DNA of 64,000 bases from SIAQ01 sp964484265. GTDB lineage: Bacteria; Planctomycetota; Planctomycetia; Gemmatales; Gemmataceae. The translations under genes were made by a program, and so were the position numbers. The stretch covers positions 1-64,000 of the forward strand of contig CAZAFH010000011.1 of NCBI GenBank assembly GCA_964484265.1, in the 5' to 3' direction. This document shows, one piece after another, positions 8,536 through 17,241 of this stretch; positions within the stretch are counted from its first letter, which is position 1; the number at the start of each line of letters is the position of its first letter. The notes beneath the pieces are model-generated. The model was not told where the DNA came from. It saw only the letters and a list, made by a program, of their open reading frames with translations, and searched no databases.

Positions 8536-8602
8536 AAATGGCGCAAACCGTCGCTACGCCGCCGGCGGCAAATACACCTGGGAAATAATGTTTTGAATGT
8601 AT

Positions 8603-8833
8603 CTAGCGCACTTCAATTTCGTTCGCGAGGATTCGCACGTGGCCTACTTCCATCGCAACGTGTTGGGCCAGCTGTTTCGCGTGATAGGTGTCGGTTCGTC
8701 CGTGCAGCACGACGCCGGTCGGCTGAAACGTGAGCCGAAGTTCGCGGATTCGGCTACCAAGCCGGCGCGACAACAGCGATTCCAGGTGTTCTTCATGAGC
8801 GGCAGGACTTGGGAGCAAGGTTGGCAGAGTCAT
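8603..8833 (-). CDS. BON-domain-like small protein
   Basis: 76 residues. The C-terminal half (FQPTGVVLHGRTDTYHAKQL ... VGHVRILANEIEV) matches the pattern of a BON domain: a beta strand with GxVxLxGxV-type spacing, a helix, then a GVxxVxNxIxV-type strand. BON domains bind membranes or lipids; here there is no signal peptide, so a cytoplasmic location is likely. The ATG at 8833 is preceded by GAAAGG at good spacing. It follows about 600 bp of non-coding DNA and is not obviously co-transcribed with a neighbour. Annotation by pattern only. Confidence 0.6.
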   Translation of the reverse strand: MTLPTLLPSPAAHEEHLESLLSRRLGSRIRELRLTFQPTGVVLHGRTDTYHAKQLAQHVAMEVGHVRILANEIEVR

Positions 8834-9429
8834 GGTGAGGCCTTTCGTGAATGTCGTTGTGTGTTCAGAAAAAGAGATCCCCAGTGCCTGCCCTTCGTCT
8901 TGGCAGACCGGACGGACTTCCCGTCTCTCCCACGGGGACGCGCGTCCCTGGGGACCCCACGGGGTCGGATGGATAACGCGATTTTTTTAATTCGGTCGGC
9001 AGCCGACGAACGAATGCCAACGCCGTGCGGCGAGTCATTCCCTCGGTTCCGTCTGGCCCCGCAGCGCAGGTGAAACCGAGCATCGACGCCTAATCAAAAA
9101 TGGGAGAGACCTGATTGTTCAGCATGAGTGAACGAACGTCAATGTCAGCGACAACAACATCGCCGAATGAACGAAGCGACGGCACATATTCTTATGCGTC
9201 CATTCGAGTTACGCTCAGCGATAATGGTGCATGCGTACATTGCAATTCTCGTTGCATCTAATTGTCACTACGTTGATAATCTTAGTGTTGTTATCGGAGA
9301 TAGTCAATAGGGAAGTTGAAAAAAAATAGAGGAGTTTCACAGTTCGCCAATCTCATGTGGCCGCTTGCGGCGTAGCGCTCCGATGAGGCACATGCGGTCG
9401 CCATCTATCGAACATGGAAATCAGGGAAT
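8834..9429. other. About 600-bp gap without a convincing gene
   Basis: No convincing open frame on either strand. Content: a GC hairpin near 8935-8960, a locally AT-rich stretch (9130-9345, including GAAAAAAAATAGAGGAG near 9320), and a copy of the CCGCTTGCGG repeat at 9361-9380. A 60-codon plus-strand frame at 9128-9310 has no recognisable features. The stretch may hold the promoter of the BON-like gene, but I cannot place it. Confidence 0.5.
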
Positions 9430-9972
9430 CTATTCGCTTCGAGAGCCAGGCCAAGGCCCGATCGGATGAGATGCGATAACGATGGACGTGATTTCTTCTT
9501 TGTACTTGGAGAACCCGCGAGCGAGATAGTTCGCGAGCGCGCTGGAGTGGTCGAGCGAGCAGGTGTGGACCCAAACTCGGCGAGCGTTCATCGCCCAGGC
9601 TTTTTCGATGGCGCAGCTGAGAAAGTAGCCGCCATGCCCTTTGCCGATGTAGGCGGGAAGCAAACCGAAATAGGCGATTTTGACGTTGCCATCTGCGTCG
9701 CCTTCGAGCTCGGCGTAGCCGGCAGGAATGCCGTGGACGGTCAGCATCCAGGTTTGCGTTTCCGGACGGCTGAGGTAGTCGAACCATTGCCGCCAGGTCC
9801 AGGGCAAGCGATCGGTCCAATGCCAATCGCCGCCGACAGCGGTGTAAAAAAAGCGATTCAGCTCAGGCATCGGCGGATCGACGCGCACCAGCGCCGCTCC
9901 CTCGCCTGGCGACTTGGGTTTAAGCGCTCGCGGATCGAGCATTTCCAGGTAGTAGGTGGTGACGTCGGTCAT
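9430..9972 (-). CDS. GNAT family N-acetyltransferase
   Basis: 180 residues from the ATG at 9972; upstream frame to 10056 lacks homology-like sequence. Seen: the GNAT core with strand AYFGLLPAYIGKGHGGYFLS, i.e. the acetyl-CoA pyrophosphate-binding Q/RxxGxG/A-type loop (IGKGHGG), followed by the helix AIEKAWAMNARRVWVHTCSL and DHSSALANYLARGFSKYKEE, the typical end of a GNAT domain. These enzymes move an acetyl group from acetyl-CoA to an amine; the acceptor is unknown. It lies 87 bp downstream of the DUF4276/ATPase pair on the same strand and could be co-transcribed with it, but its base composition looks like the rest of the genome, so membership in that system is not supported. Confidence 0.85.
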   Translation of the reverse strand: MTDVTTYYLEMLDPRALKPKSPGEGAALVRVDPPMPELNRFFYTAVGGDWHWTDRLPWTWRQWFDYLSRPETQTWMLTVHGIPAGYAELEGDADGNVKIAYFGLLPAYIGKGHGGYFLSCAIEKAWAMNARRVWVHTCSLDHSSALANYLARGFSKYKEEITSIVIASHPIGPWPGSRSE

Positions 9973-10059
9973 CGAAATCTCTACTGATGTTCGTAGTCGA
10001 GAGGCGTGTTTCCGATTGTGGAATGGTATTGACACGGGCGTACATGAAAATGACACGAT

Positions 10060-10632
10060 TTATTGCGGTTGTTGGTTGGAAGAGATCAGGAATCGGATTC
10101 CCTTAACGAAAACGGCAAAACTTTTTGATCGGATATTCCCGGCGTCAAGATAAGGGCCAATCGCACGAGATCCAGCGATTTTCTGATAGCGAAACGCTGT
10201 CAATTTCTCAAGTTCCTCGGCCGCGTTAGCGAGAAGATCTGGCTCTCGGTACTTCGCTTTTGATTGCTTCGTCGATAGGTTGGGTAAATCGAGGGCTTTC
10301 TCAACGGCCGCTAGATCGGCGAGATACCAACTTTCAAGTTCGTAGCAGGCGATTCTCACCAGGAACCTCTCCTTTCCAGATTGCTTGCATTTCGAGACCA
10401 ACGCTTGTTTAACTTGCACGCAATCAGACGCATCCTTATCACGCAGAATGACGAATTGAGCACCAGGAATCCGATAACCGCTCAAACGTTTGACGAGTTG
10501 CTGCTCAAGGTCTTGCTTCCCGTCAAAAACGAGATATCGAACGGCTAGGTCAGGCGGCAATATACGCGGGAGAAACCCCTCAAGCATTGCTTGAGCGGAC
10601 GGCTCTTCGAGGAGAAAAACTAATTCATTCAT
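10060..10632 (-). CDS. DUF4276 family TOPRIM-like protein, partner of ATPase
   Basis: 190 residues resembling DUF4276. Seen: N-terminal strand FLLEEPSAQAMLEGFL (acidic pair E9/E10), then FVILRDKDASDC with D65 and D67, a spacing like the Glu ... DxD arrangement of TOPRIM nuclease folds; and the family signature RIACYELESWYLAD. The ATG (10630-10632) overlaps the stop of the ATPase gene as ATGA, so the two are translationally coupled. Family knowledge: DUF4276 genes usually sit next to SMC/ABC-type AAA ATPases, in the manner of OLD-type ATPase-TOPRIM systems. Inference: the nuclease half of an anti-phage or stress module. Local DNA is less GC-rich than the neighbours, consistent with transfer. 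Catalytic activity is not shown. Confidence 0.8.
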   Translation of the reverse strand: MNELVFLLEEPSAQAMLEGFLPRILPPDLAVRYLVFDGKQDLEQQLVKRLSGYRIPGAQFVILRDKDASDCVQVKQALVSKCKQSGKERFLVRIACYELESWYLADLAAVEKALDLPNLSTKQSKAKYREPDLLANAAEELEKLTAFRYQKIAGSRAIGPYLDAGNIRSKSFAVFVKGIRFLISSNQQPQ

Positions 10633-11816
10633 TGCGGATCAACCCCCCCGAAGAATCCCTGCTTCCACAAATAGCCCATTTGATCGCCGTCTTCCATATA
10701 AGTTTTCACCTGTTCATCATCGGACGCGCGACGCACGGTGGTGTACCCTCTCTCTTTTACGAGCCAAAAAACCTCATCAAGTTTACATGCGTTGAGAAAA
10801 TCAGGGGAGTGAGTCGAGATGAAAACCTGTCCCCCTCGTCGAGCGTAATCCCGGAACTCTTCCGCAAGTTCCATCAGTAATTTAGGATAGAGTTGGTTCT
10901 CTGGTTCCTCGACGCAAAGCAGAGGATGTGGTTTCGGATCATATAGGAGTACGAGATAGGCAAACATTTTGATGGTTCCATCAGAAACATGCCGTGCCAA
11001 GAAAGGATCTTCAAAGGATCCGTCCTGGAACTTAAGAAGGACGCGACCTTCCTCGGTGGTCTTCGCTTCAACACGGGAGATTCCGGGAACTCGTTTCGTG
11101 AGGCGACTAATTATTTGATCGAATATTGACCTGTGCCGCTTAAACAAAAACTCCGTTACCAATGCGAGGTTCTCGCCCTGTGTCGAAAGATGTTCGGCGT
11201 GTCCAGCTTCCTGCTCAGGGCGAGCTCGTTGGATGTGAAAATCAGAGATGTGCCAATTTGAGATTAACTCGCCAAGTGCCAAGGCTGCGGGGAATTTCTT
11301 GAATTGTGCAAGGCCTTTTAGCGCCAACGTGTCCGGAGATTTGAGCGTTTGACGTTCGCGCACAAGCTGATTTTCATCTTGGACTTTGTCAGGTTCATTG
11401 GTGACGGCATTCCCCTCACCATTGCTAAAGTCAAGAAAATGCCATGGTTTCCCTTTGCTCCCTCGTCGATATTTGAGCAATTCCTGTTCGACAATTGGCG
11501 AACCATTGTTCTCATTGATGGCGAGATAGTATGTGATCAGGGGGGAATCATCCAGCTCCCTAAACTTCAATTCAATTTCAATGGGACCGTTGGTATTCCT
11601 GCTTCTAGCTTCCTGGAATCCACGGCTCCCACCCAACCGTGTCAACGCAACGTGAACATTTTCAGTAAGTGCATCCTTGAGGAATCCGAACAGGCTAAAA
11701 ATAGTCGATTTCCCTGCACCGTTTGCGCCTACTAACACACACATTCGTGGGATTTCACGGAGCTCAGCGTCCCTGAACGCCTTGAAATTCTTCAACTTGA
11801 TTGATTCTAGTTTCAT
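10629..11816 (-). CDS. AAA/ABC-type ATPase (SMC/OLD-like), partner of DUF4276 protein
   Basis: 395 residues from the ATG at 11816 (MKLESIKLKNFKAF, the classic start of this family); an upstream ATG at 11852 is less likely. Seen: Walker A GANGAGKST at 30-38, ABC-like signature VSDGTIK at 277-283, Walker B LLCVEEPE at 299-306 with a catalytic-type Glu pair, and the H-loop STHSPDF at 334-340. The middle (about 60-270) is the variable insert expected for RecF/OLD-like ATPases. It overlaps the DUF4276 gene by four bases. Proteins of this kind dimerise on ATP and control a nuclease or toxin partner. DNA here is visibly more AT-rich than purL next door. Confidence 0.88.
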   Translation of the reverse strand: MKLESIKLKNFKAFRDAELREIPRMCVLVGANGAGKSTIFSLFGFLKDALTENVHVALTRLGGSRGFQEARSRNTNGPIEIELKFRELDDSPLITYYLAINENNGSPIVEQELLKYRRGSKGKPWHFLDFSNGEGNAVTNEPDKVQDENQLVRERQTLKSPDTLALKGLAQFKKFPAALALGELISNWHISDFHIQRARPEQEAGHAEHLSTQGENLALVTEFLFKRHRSIFDQIISRLTKRVPGISRVEAKTTEEGRVLLKFQDGSFEDPFLARHVSDGTIKMFAYLVLLYDPKPHPLLCVEEPENQLYPKLLMELAEEFRDYARRGGQVFISTHSPDFLNACKLDEVFWLVKERGYTTVRRASDDEQVKTYMEDGDQMGYLWKQGFFGGVDPQ

Positions 11817-11974
11817 TTGAAGATTCGCCTTAATGCATTGGATCTTATGCAATCTTATTACTGAGTGGTCAAACCGCTATGCACGTTCCAAACCCTATAC
11901 GTTTCTTTAGAACGGAAACGTGGCTAATCGCGAACCACTTTGGTCGCTACGGATAGACGAATCAAGGTTCTGGT

Positions 11975-14929
11975 TCACCACGCCAGCGGTTTTTGCCAGG
12001 CGTCTTTCAGTTGTTGCAGCGTTTGCCAGACGATCCACTCGCCTGAGGCGCCGGCGATTCGCAGCCGTGGTTCTTTTACCGTCTTGCCGATTTCCAGTAT
12101 TGGCACGCCATGGAAGATATGGCGGAAGGCGTCGGCGTGTTGGGGCCGCACTTCGACAAGGAACCGCGTCGCCGATTCGGCGAAGAGTCCGACGGCATCG
12201 CTTTCGCCGCCGTGCTTCTGCACGTCCGCGCCGATGCCGCCCGCGAACGCCATCTCCGCGATCGCGACGGCCAATCCGCCTTCGCTCAGGTCGTGGCAAC
12301 TGCGGACCGCGCCGACGGAAATGGCCTCGTGCACGCAAGAGAAGATTTTTGGGGCCAACTCGATATCCACGATGGGAATTGTGCCCGCGGTTTCACCGAT
12401 CACCTGATGGTAAAGCGAACCGCCGAGTTCGGGTCTCGTGGCGCCGATCAGAAATAACAGATGGCCCGGTTCCTTCAGGTCCATCGTCACGCACTTGCGA
12501 ACATCGCGCACTTGTCCCATCGCGCTGATCAGCAACGTCGGCGGAATGACGATTCTCTGTATTTCACCCTCACCCCCAGCCCCTCTCCCGGAGGGCGAGG
12601 GGGGGATGGCGAATTCATTATTCAAGCTGTCCTTGCCGCTGATGAACGGCATCATGTACGCAATGGCGACATCGCGACACGCTTCGGCAGCGCGGACCAG
12701 CGAGCCAAGCGTTTCCGGCCTTTGCGTGTTGCCCCAGCAGAAATTGTCGAGGATCGCGATGCGTTTCGGATCCGCGCCGACGGAGACGACATTTCGCACG
12801 GCCTCGTCAATCGCGTGGGCGGCCATCCAGTAGGGATCGAGTTCGCCGAGGTTTGGATTGATGCCACACCCTATCGCCAGGCCGCGCCAGGAACCGAGTA
12901 CGGGCGTGATAACGGAAGCATCGCCGGGTCCATCTTCGGTGACGCCGACGAGCGGCTTGATGACGCTTCCGCCCTGAACTTCGTGGTCATACTGACGGAT
13001 GATCCACTCTTTACTGCAGACGTTGTAGTGGGAGAGCAATCGCAATAGAGCTTCATTGACATCGTTCGGGCGAGCGGGGGGCGCAAGCCCACTGATTCTG
13101 GACTCGTCCGTGCCAGTTTGCGAGTTCTGAATCAGGGGGCTTACGCCCCCCGCTCGCCATGTCGCTTGCCGAACGACGGGCGGACGGCCATCGTGCAGGA
13201 AATGCATGTCGAGTTCGCCGACTGGCTCGCCATGATAATGCAATCGCAGTTTGCCTGTTGCCTCGAACGCGCCGATGACGGTCGCCTCGACATCCTCGCT
13301 GGCGCAGAGCGATTGTAGAGCCTCCCATTTGTCCGCGGGCACGGCGAGGATCATGCGTTCTTGTGCTTCGGAGATCCAGATTTCGGTGTACGACAGCCCC
13401 TGGTACTTCAGCGGCGCCTTGTCGAGATCGACGCGGGCGCCGATCTTTTCGCCCATCTCGCCGACGGCGGAGCTAAACCCGCCGGCGCCGCAATCGGTGA
13501 TGGCGTTGTAGAGGTTCAAGTCGCGTGCCTGAAGGATGACGTCGAGGACCTTTTTCTCGGTGATGGCGTTGCCGATCTGCACGGCGCCGCCGGAGACTTT
13601 TTCGGATTCGCTGGTAAGCTCGATGGAGGAGAAAGTCGCGCCATGGATGCCGTCGCGTCCGGTGCGCCCGCCAACGGCGACGATGTAGTCGCCAGACCTC
13701 GCCGCCTTGAACGCCTTGTCTGCCGGGATCAAGCCCACCGTGCCGCAATAGACGAGCGGATTGCCGAGGTAGCGCGGATCGAAGCAAACCGCGCCGTTGA
13801 TGGTCGGGATGCCCATGCGATTGCCATAATCGCGCACGCCAGCGACGACGCCTTTCATCACCTTCTTCGGATGCAGCACGCCTGCGGGAAGCGACTCTGC
13901 CGGGGTGTCGGGCGGAGCGAAACAAAAGACGTCGGTATTGGCGATCGGCTTGGCGCCCATGCCCGTGCCGAGCGGATCGCGAATGACGCCGCCGATGCCT
14001 GTATTCGCGCCGCCGTACGGTTCGATCGCCGAGGGGTGGTTGTGCGTCTCGACCTTGAAACAGACATGGAAGTTGTCATCGAATTTCACGACGCCTGCGT
14101 TGTCCTCGAACACGCTCACGCACCAGTCGTCATTGCCGAGGCGTTTGCGAATCTCCTGGGTCGCGCCGAACACGGTCTCCTTCAGCAGATTCGCGTAGCG
14201 TTTGCCATCGAAATCGATAATGCCCTTGAGCGTCTTGTGCGAACAATGCTCCGACCAAGTTTGCGCGATCGTTTCGAGTTCGATGTCGGTCGGCTCGCGA
14301 TTGGCGGCCCGGAAATGGGCCTGGATCGTCCGCATCTCATCCAGCGACAGCGAAAGCTGGCCTTCCCTCGACACTTTCACGAGGCCTGCGTCATCCAGCT
14401 CACGCAATGCGACGACGACGCGGCGAAACTCGTAGCCCGCCCCTCCGCAGAGCGTCGCCTCGCTGATGTCGTGATCGACAACGCGCTCGATGGCTTCGTT
14501 GCACAGCACCTTGCGAAACATCACCTCGCGATTGAATTCGCCGCCTGACCAGTAGCATCGGCGAAACGTGTGAACGAAATCCACGGGCACGTCGAGTTGC
14601 CGAGCCGTCTGCTGCACGCTCATCGCGACGGGGTCCATGACGCCCTGCTTGAGCAATACGGTGGCCGACTGCGAACCCGCAAGGACGCCGTTGGCATCCG
14701 CGCCGCGGATGATGGCATCCTCGGAGACGGGATCGAGCAGAAGCAAATTGCGAAGCTCGTCCACGTGCGGTTGCGTGAGCTTCCCTTGAAGTAGATATCC
14801 GCGGCAGGTTCTGGCGATGAGACTTTCCACGTCTGCCTGGTTTGTATGCGTCAGCAGGGCATATTCCTCGGCAATGCGTTTCTTCTCGGCGTCAGCGCCC
14901 TTGGCGGTAATTTCAACTTCCCAGAGCAT
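11975..14929 (-). CDS. purL: Phosphoribosylformylglycinamidine synthase, PurS-PurL fusion
   Basis: 984 residues from the ATG at 14929 (AGAAGG upstream). It converts FGAR plus glutamine-derived ammonia and ATP to FGAM in purine synthesis; a separate PurQ glutaminase would be needed and is not in the window. Seen: N-terminal PurS-like region (MLWEVEITAKG ... QGKL), then the PurL linker and synthetase domains with HCSHK, FKVETHNHPSAIEPYGGA, GGRTGRDGIHGAT and SKEWIIRQYDHEVQGG. Two peptides come from palindromic DNA repeats read in frame: residues about 591-620 (linker between the halves) and about 775-788. Both fall where the family varies in length, so the enzyme may still work. The start overlaps the end of tyrA by 17 bp. 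Confidence 0.93.
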   Translation of the reverse strand: MLWEVEITAKGADAEKKRIAEEYALLTHTNQADVESLIARTCRGYLLQGKLTQPHVDELRNLLLLDPVSEDAIIRGADANGVLAGSQSATVLLKQGVMDPVAMSVQQTARQLDVPVDFVHTFRRCYWSGGEFNREVMFRKVLCNEAIERVVDHDISEATLCGGAGYEFRRVVVALRELDDAGLVKVSREGQLSLSLDEMRTIQAHFRAANREPTDIELETIAQTWSEHCSHKTLKGIIDFDGKRYANLLKETVFGATQEIRKRLGNDDWCVSVFEDNAGVVKFDDNFHVCFKVETHNHPSAIEPYGGANTGIGGVIRDPLGTGMGAKPIANTDVFCFAPPDTPAESLPAGVLHPKKVMKGVVAGVRDYGNRMGIPTINGAVCFDPRYLGNPLVYCGTVGLIPADKAFKAARSGDYIVAVGGRTGRDGIHGATFSSIELTSESEKVSGGAVQIGNAITEKKVLDVILQARDLNLYNAITDCGAGGFSSAVGEMGEKIGARVDLDKAPLKYQGLSYTEIWISEAQERMILAVPADKWEALQSLCASEDVEATVIGAFEATGKLRLHYHGEPVGELDMHFLHDGRPPVVRQATWRAGGVSPLIQNSQTGTDESRISGLAPPARPNDVNEALLRLLSHYNVCSKEWIIRQYDHEVQGGSVIKPLVGVTEDGPGDASVITPVLGSWRGLAIGCGINPNLGELDPYWMAAHAIDEAVRNVVSVGADPKRIAILDNFCWGNTQRPETLGSLVRAAEACRDVAIAYMMPFISGKDSLNNEFAIPPSPSGRGAGGEGEIQRIVIPPTLLISAMGQVRDVRKCVTMDLKEPGHLLFLIGATRPELGGSLYHQVIGETAGTIPIVDIELAPKIFSCVHEAISVGAVRSCHDLSEGGLAVAIAEMAFAGGIGADVQKHGGESDAVGLFAESATRFLVEVRPQHADAFRHIFHGVPILEIGKTVKEPRLRIAGASGEWIVWQTLQQLKDAWQKPLAW
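12567..12606. repeat. Interspersed repeat read in frame inside purL
   Basis: CCCTCACCCCCAGCCCCTCT followed by CCCGGAGGGCGAGGG, a self-complementary GC-rich repeat. The same family forms the arms at 42978-43099. Within PurL it encodes a Pro/Gly/Ser-rich peptide (PPSPSGRGAGGEG) between the conserved blocks KDSLNNEF and IPPTLLISAMG. Confidence 0.8.
13070..13157. repeat. Palindromic repeat read in frame inside purL
   Basis: Left arm 13070-13106 begins GCGAGCGGGGGGCGCAAGCC; right arm 13121-13157 is its reverse complement with about four mismatches in 37 bases; loop about 14 bases. It adds roughly 29 residues to the linker between the two PurL halves (WRAGGVSPLIQNSQTG ... SGLAPPARP). A half-copy of the same family lies at 59156-59185. 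Confidence 0.85.
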
Positions 14930-15758
14930 CGCGCACCTTCTTGCCTTGGAGTAAAAGGGAATCAACCTGAGCGGGATCATTCTGGATCAATGCGTCACGA
15001 AACAATCTGATGCGTTCTTCGAATAACTTCAGCGACGCCAAGATCGCGTCACGGTTCTGCTCGAAGATCGGCGTCCAGACTTCGGGATCGCCAGCCGCGA
15101 TGCGCGTCGTATCGCGAAATCCGGTGGCGGCAAATGGCTGCCAGCGCTGGTCAAGCACGCCGGCCAGCGCGGACGCAACCAGGTGAGGCAAATGGCTGGT
15201 CATCGCCAGCGCCCGGTCGTGCTCGCTCGGATTCATCTCGTGAACGCGAGCGCCAAGCGCCTGCCAGAACGCACGCACGGTCTCGAGTGCAATCGGCGCC
15301 GTGCGTTCCGTCGGCGTGAGCACGGTAAGTCGATCGGCAAACAATTCGGCATGAGCGTGTTCGACGCCTTTTTTTTCCGAACCGGCGAGCGGATGCCCAC
15401 CAATGAAATTCGTCGCGCCGCCGACGGCATTCTCGATCGGTGTGACTATCGAATCCTTCACGCTGCCCGCATCCGTGAGAATTGTTCCAGGCTTGCAATG
15501 ACGAATAGCTTGGATCACTTGATCGGCAACACGATCGACCGGCGTACAGAAGATCACGAGATCAGAATCATCGCTCGACAAGCTGAGGTCGGTCGCGGTT
15601 TCGTCGATCGCGCCGCAGGAAACGGCTTGCCGCAACCTTGAGACATCGCGTCCCACGCCGACGACGCGCTTGGCCAGGCCTCGCTTTTTGGCGGCGAGGC
15701 CGATCGATCCGCCAATCAAACCGACGCCGACGATGGTAAGTGTGTGCAACAGCATCAT
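14913..15758 (-). CDS. tyrA: Prephenate dehydrogenase
   Basis: 281 residues. It oxidatively decarboxylates prephenate to 4-hydroxyphenylpyruvate with NAD(P)+ on the tyrosine route. Seen: N-terminal Rossmann motif IVGVGLIGGSIGLA (residues 9-22), the strand LVIFCTPVDRV, and the family hallmark GGHPLAGSEKKGVEHA around residue 120, with a C-terminal helical dimerisation domain (SEHDRALAMTSHLPHLVASA). Length is that of a stand-alone enzyme without chorismate mutase or ACT domain. Two adjacent ATG codons (15758, 15755) could start it. It overlaps purL by 17 bp and follows the zinc-ribbon gene by 44 bp, so an operon is likely although the pathways differ. Confidence 0.93.
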   Translation of the reverse strand: MMLLHTLTIVGVGLIGGSIGLAAKKRGLAKRVVGVGRDVSRLRQAVSCGAIDETATDLSLSSDDSDLVIFCTPVDRVADQVIQAIRHCKPGTILTDAGSVKDSIVTPIENAVGGATNFIGGHPLAGSEKKGVEHAHAELFADRLTVLTPTERTAPIALETVRAFWQALGARVHEMNPSEHDRALAMTSHLPHLVASALAGVLDQRWQPFAATGFRDTTRIAAGDPEVWTPIFEQNRDAILASLKLFEERIRLFRDALIQNDPAQVDSLLLQGKKVRDALGS

Positions 15759-15802
15759 GAAGCCGAGAAGGAACCGAATTCGCTGATGGAGATGTTATAC
15801 GG

Positions 15803-16399
15803 TCAATTGTGTGAAATGTTAATGACGATCAGCGCGATGGCAAGGCTCAATTGCGAACCGTTGACGACGAGGGCCGTCGTTGCCAGCATCGGGTTCCCGC
15901 CGCGCAGGCGCATCGATGCCATGGCGAACCCTAGCCCGAAGAGCGCAGGCACGAAGCTGCCAAGAAACAGCACGTAGGCGATGAAGATCACCGTCTTGCC
16001 TGGCGATTGGCTGAACGTGGAATAGGGGATCAGCGTCAAGAGAAGCATGAGCCAGGCAAACGCGGCGAAGAAGACGCTGAACCAGGCCTGTTTCGATTGC
16101 AGCTGGGATTCGACCGGACTCGGCTCATCATCCAGGATCGCAAGGTCGATGCAGCGCGGGCAAACCGGCTCGTCCTGCCAGCGCGTTCGGCACGAGTAGC
16201 AGATCGGCTTTTCACAGCGAGCGCACTTCGCGACGCTCGGAACATCGGGATGCTGCTCGCACTTGCCATAGTCTTTTTCGGGAGTCTTTTTCCGCCGGGC
16301 CGGATCTTCATAAAGCGGCATGCGGCATTGCGGACAGCGCGCGCCGATCTTCTCGGGCGGCTGGCGAAATCCTCGAAAGCAGAATGGACACTCAACCAT
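15803..16399 (-). CDS. Zinc-ribbon/B-box-type membrane protein
   Basis: 198 residues from the ATG at 16399 (MVECPFCFRGFRQPP). Seen: a first CxxC ... CxxC ribbon at the N-terminus (CPFC ... CPQC), a second cysteine/histidine cluster (CEQHPDVPSVAKCARCEKPICYSC ... CPRC) like B-box-type fingers, then about three hydrophobic helices to the C-terminus. No enzyme domain is visible. It is a paralogue in design of the products at 16435 and 17242, and the three genes run head to tail with 30-44 bp gaps ahead of tyrA-purL. Function unknown; metal binding and a membrane location are the only supported statements. Confidence 0.8.
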   Translation of the reverse strand: MVECPFCFRGFRQPPEKIGARCPQCRMPLYEDPARRKKTPEKDYGKCEQHPDVPSVAKCARCEKPICYSCRTRWQDEPVCPRCIDLAILDDEPSPVESQLQSKQAWFSVFFAAFAWLMLLLTLIPYSTFSQSPGKTVIFIAYVLFLGSFVPALFGLGFAMASMRLRGGNPMLATTALVVNGSQLSLAIALIVINISHN

Positions 16400-16434
16400 G
16401 GTGCGCACTTTACGGCAAGGGCCGTGGAAAAAAC

Positions 16435-17211
16435 TCACGCCGACAGGCGATTGGCCAGGACAGTCAGAACCCCCATCATAATGCATGTCAGCGCCGCCGT
16501 CGTCACGCCGGTCAACGCGACCCACTGCCCGCCGCCTTTGTTCTCGCGCTCGGCATCACGCAGCGCCCAAACTCCGAGGCCGATCGCCAGGAGCTGCGGC
16601 ATGAGCGACAGCCAGCTCAGAACGCGAATCGTGTCGGTTCGATCCGCGGACGACATCAAGATGCAGATCATCAATGGTCCGGTGACCAGCGAGATAATCA
16701 GGCTGGCGCTTGCCAATCCGGACGTCACCGGAGGAACTTCGCGCCGGCGGGCGCGGAAATTCTTGCACGTCGAGCAGAGCTGGGTTCCCTCGAGCTTCAC
16801 CATGCAATCCGCGCAGAATCGCTCGCCGCAATCGGCACAGGCGCCAACGTAAGGCCGACGCTGGTGATTGAAGCAAAAATCGGGATCGCGTTTTTCGTTT
16901 TTGCCGCGTCGATACGGGCGCTCTTCTTCCTCGTCGCGTGCCGACGTCGAACGCCGTTCGCCGGGGCTGCTCGATTTGGGCGAGTCGATCGGCCCGGAGG
17001 TGCCCACGATCACGGGATCGAATTGTATCGGCGCCAGGTCCGGACCTTTCGGCGTATTCGTTGTGGGCATCGCTTCGGGAGCCGCCGGCGGCGCGGTGCT
17101 TTCCCACGGAACGGTGATGCCTTGCCCGCATGTGCAAAACACCATCGTCCCGGCCGAGTTTTCATCCCGGCCGTGCGTCTTGCCGCATTGTTTGCAGGAG
17201 AACCAAATCAT
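16435..17211 (-). CDS. Zinc-ribbon/B-box-type membrane protein
   Basis: 258 residues. Seen: N-terminal ribbon (FSCKQCGKTHG ... GTMVFCTCGQGITVP), a long disordered Pro/Ser/Arg linker (about 40-108), a Cys/His cluster (CFNHQRRPYVGACADCGERF, CADC, CSTC) at about 112-150, then three to four membrane helices. Many planctomycete genomes carry such ribbon-plus-membrane proteins with no known role. It starts 30 bp after the stop of the gene at 17242 and stops 35 bp before the next. No strong ribosome-binding site. Confidence 0.8.
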   Translation of the reverse strand: MIWFSCKQCGKTHGRDENSAGTMVFCTCGQGITVPWESTAPPAAPEAMPTTNTPKGPDLAPIQFDPVIVGTSGPIDSPKSSSPGERRSTSARDEEEERPYRRGKNEKRDPDFCFNHQRRPYVGACADCGERFCADCMVKLEGTQLCSTCKNFRARRREVPPVTSGLASASLIISLVTGPLMICILMSSADRTDTIRVLSWLSLMPQLLAIGLGVWALRDAERENKGGGQWVALTGVTTAALTCIMMGVLTVLANRLSA

Positions 17212-17241
17212 CGTGAAATCCAGGGAAGCTACGTCGATGTC

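Noticed and set aside
9128..9310. 60-codon plus-strand frame in the large gap
   Set aside because: No ribosome-binding site, domain or signal; AT-rich stretch can give this by chance.
13361..14548. 395-codon plus-strand open frame
   Set aside because: Antisense to purL.
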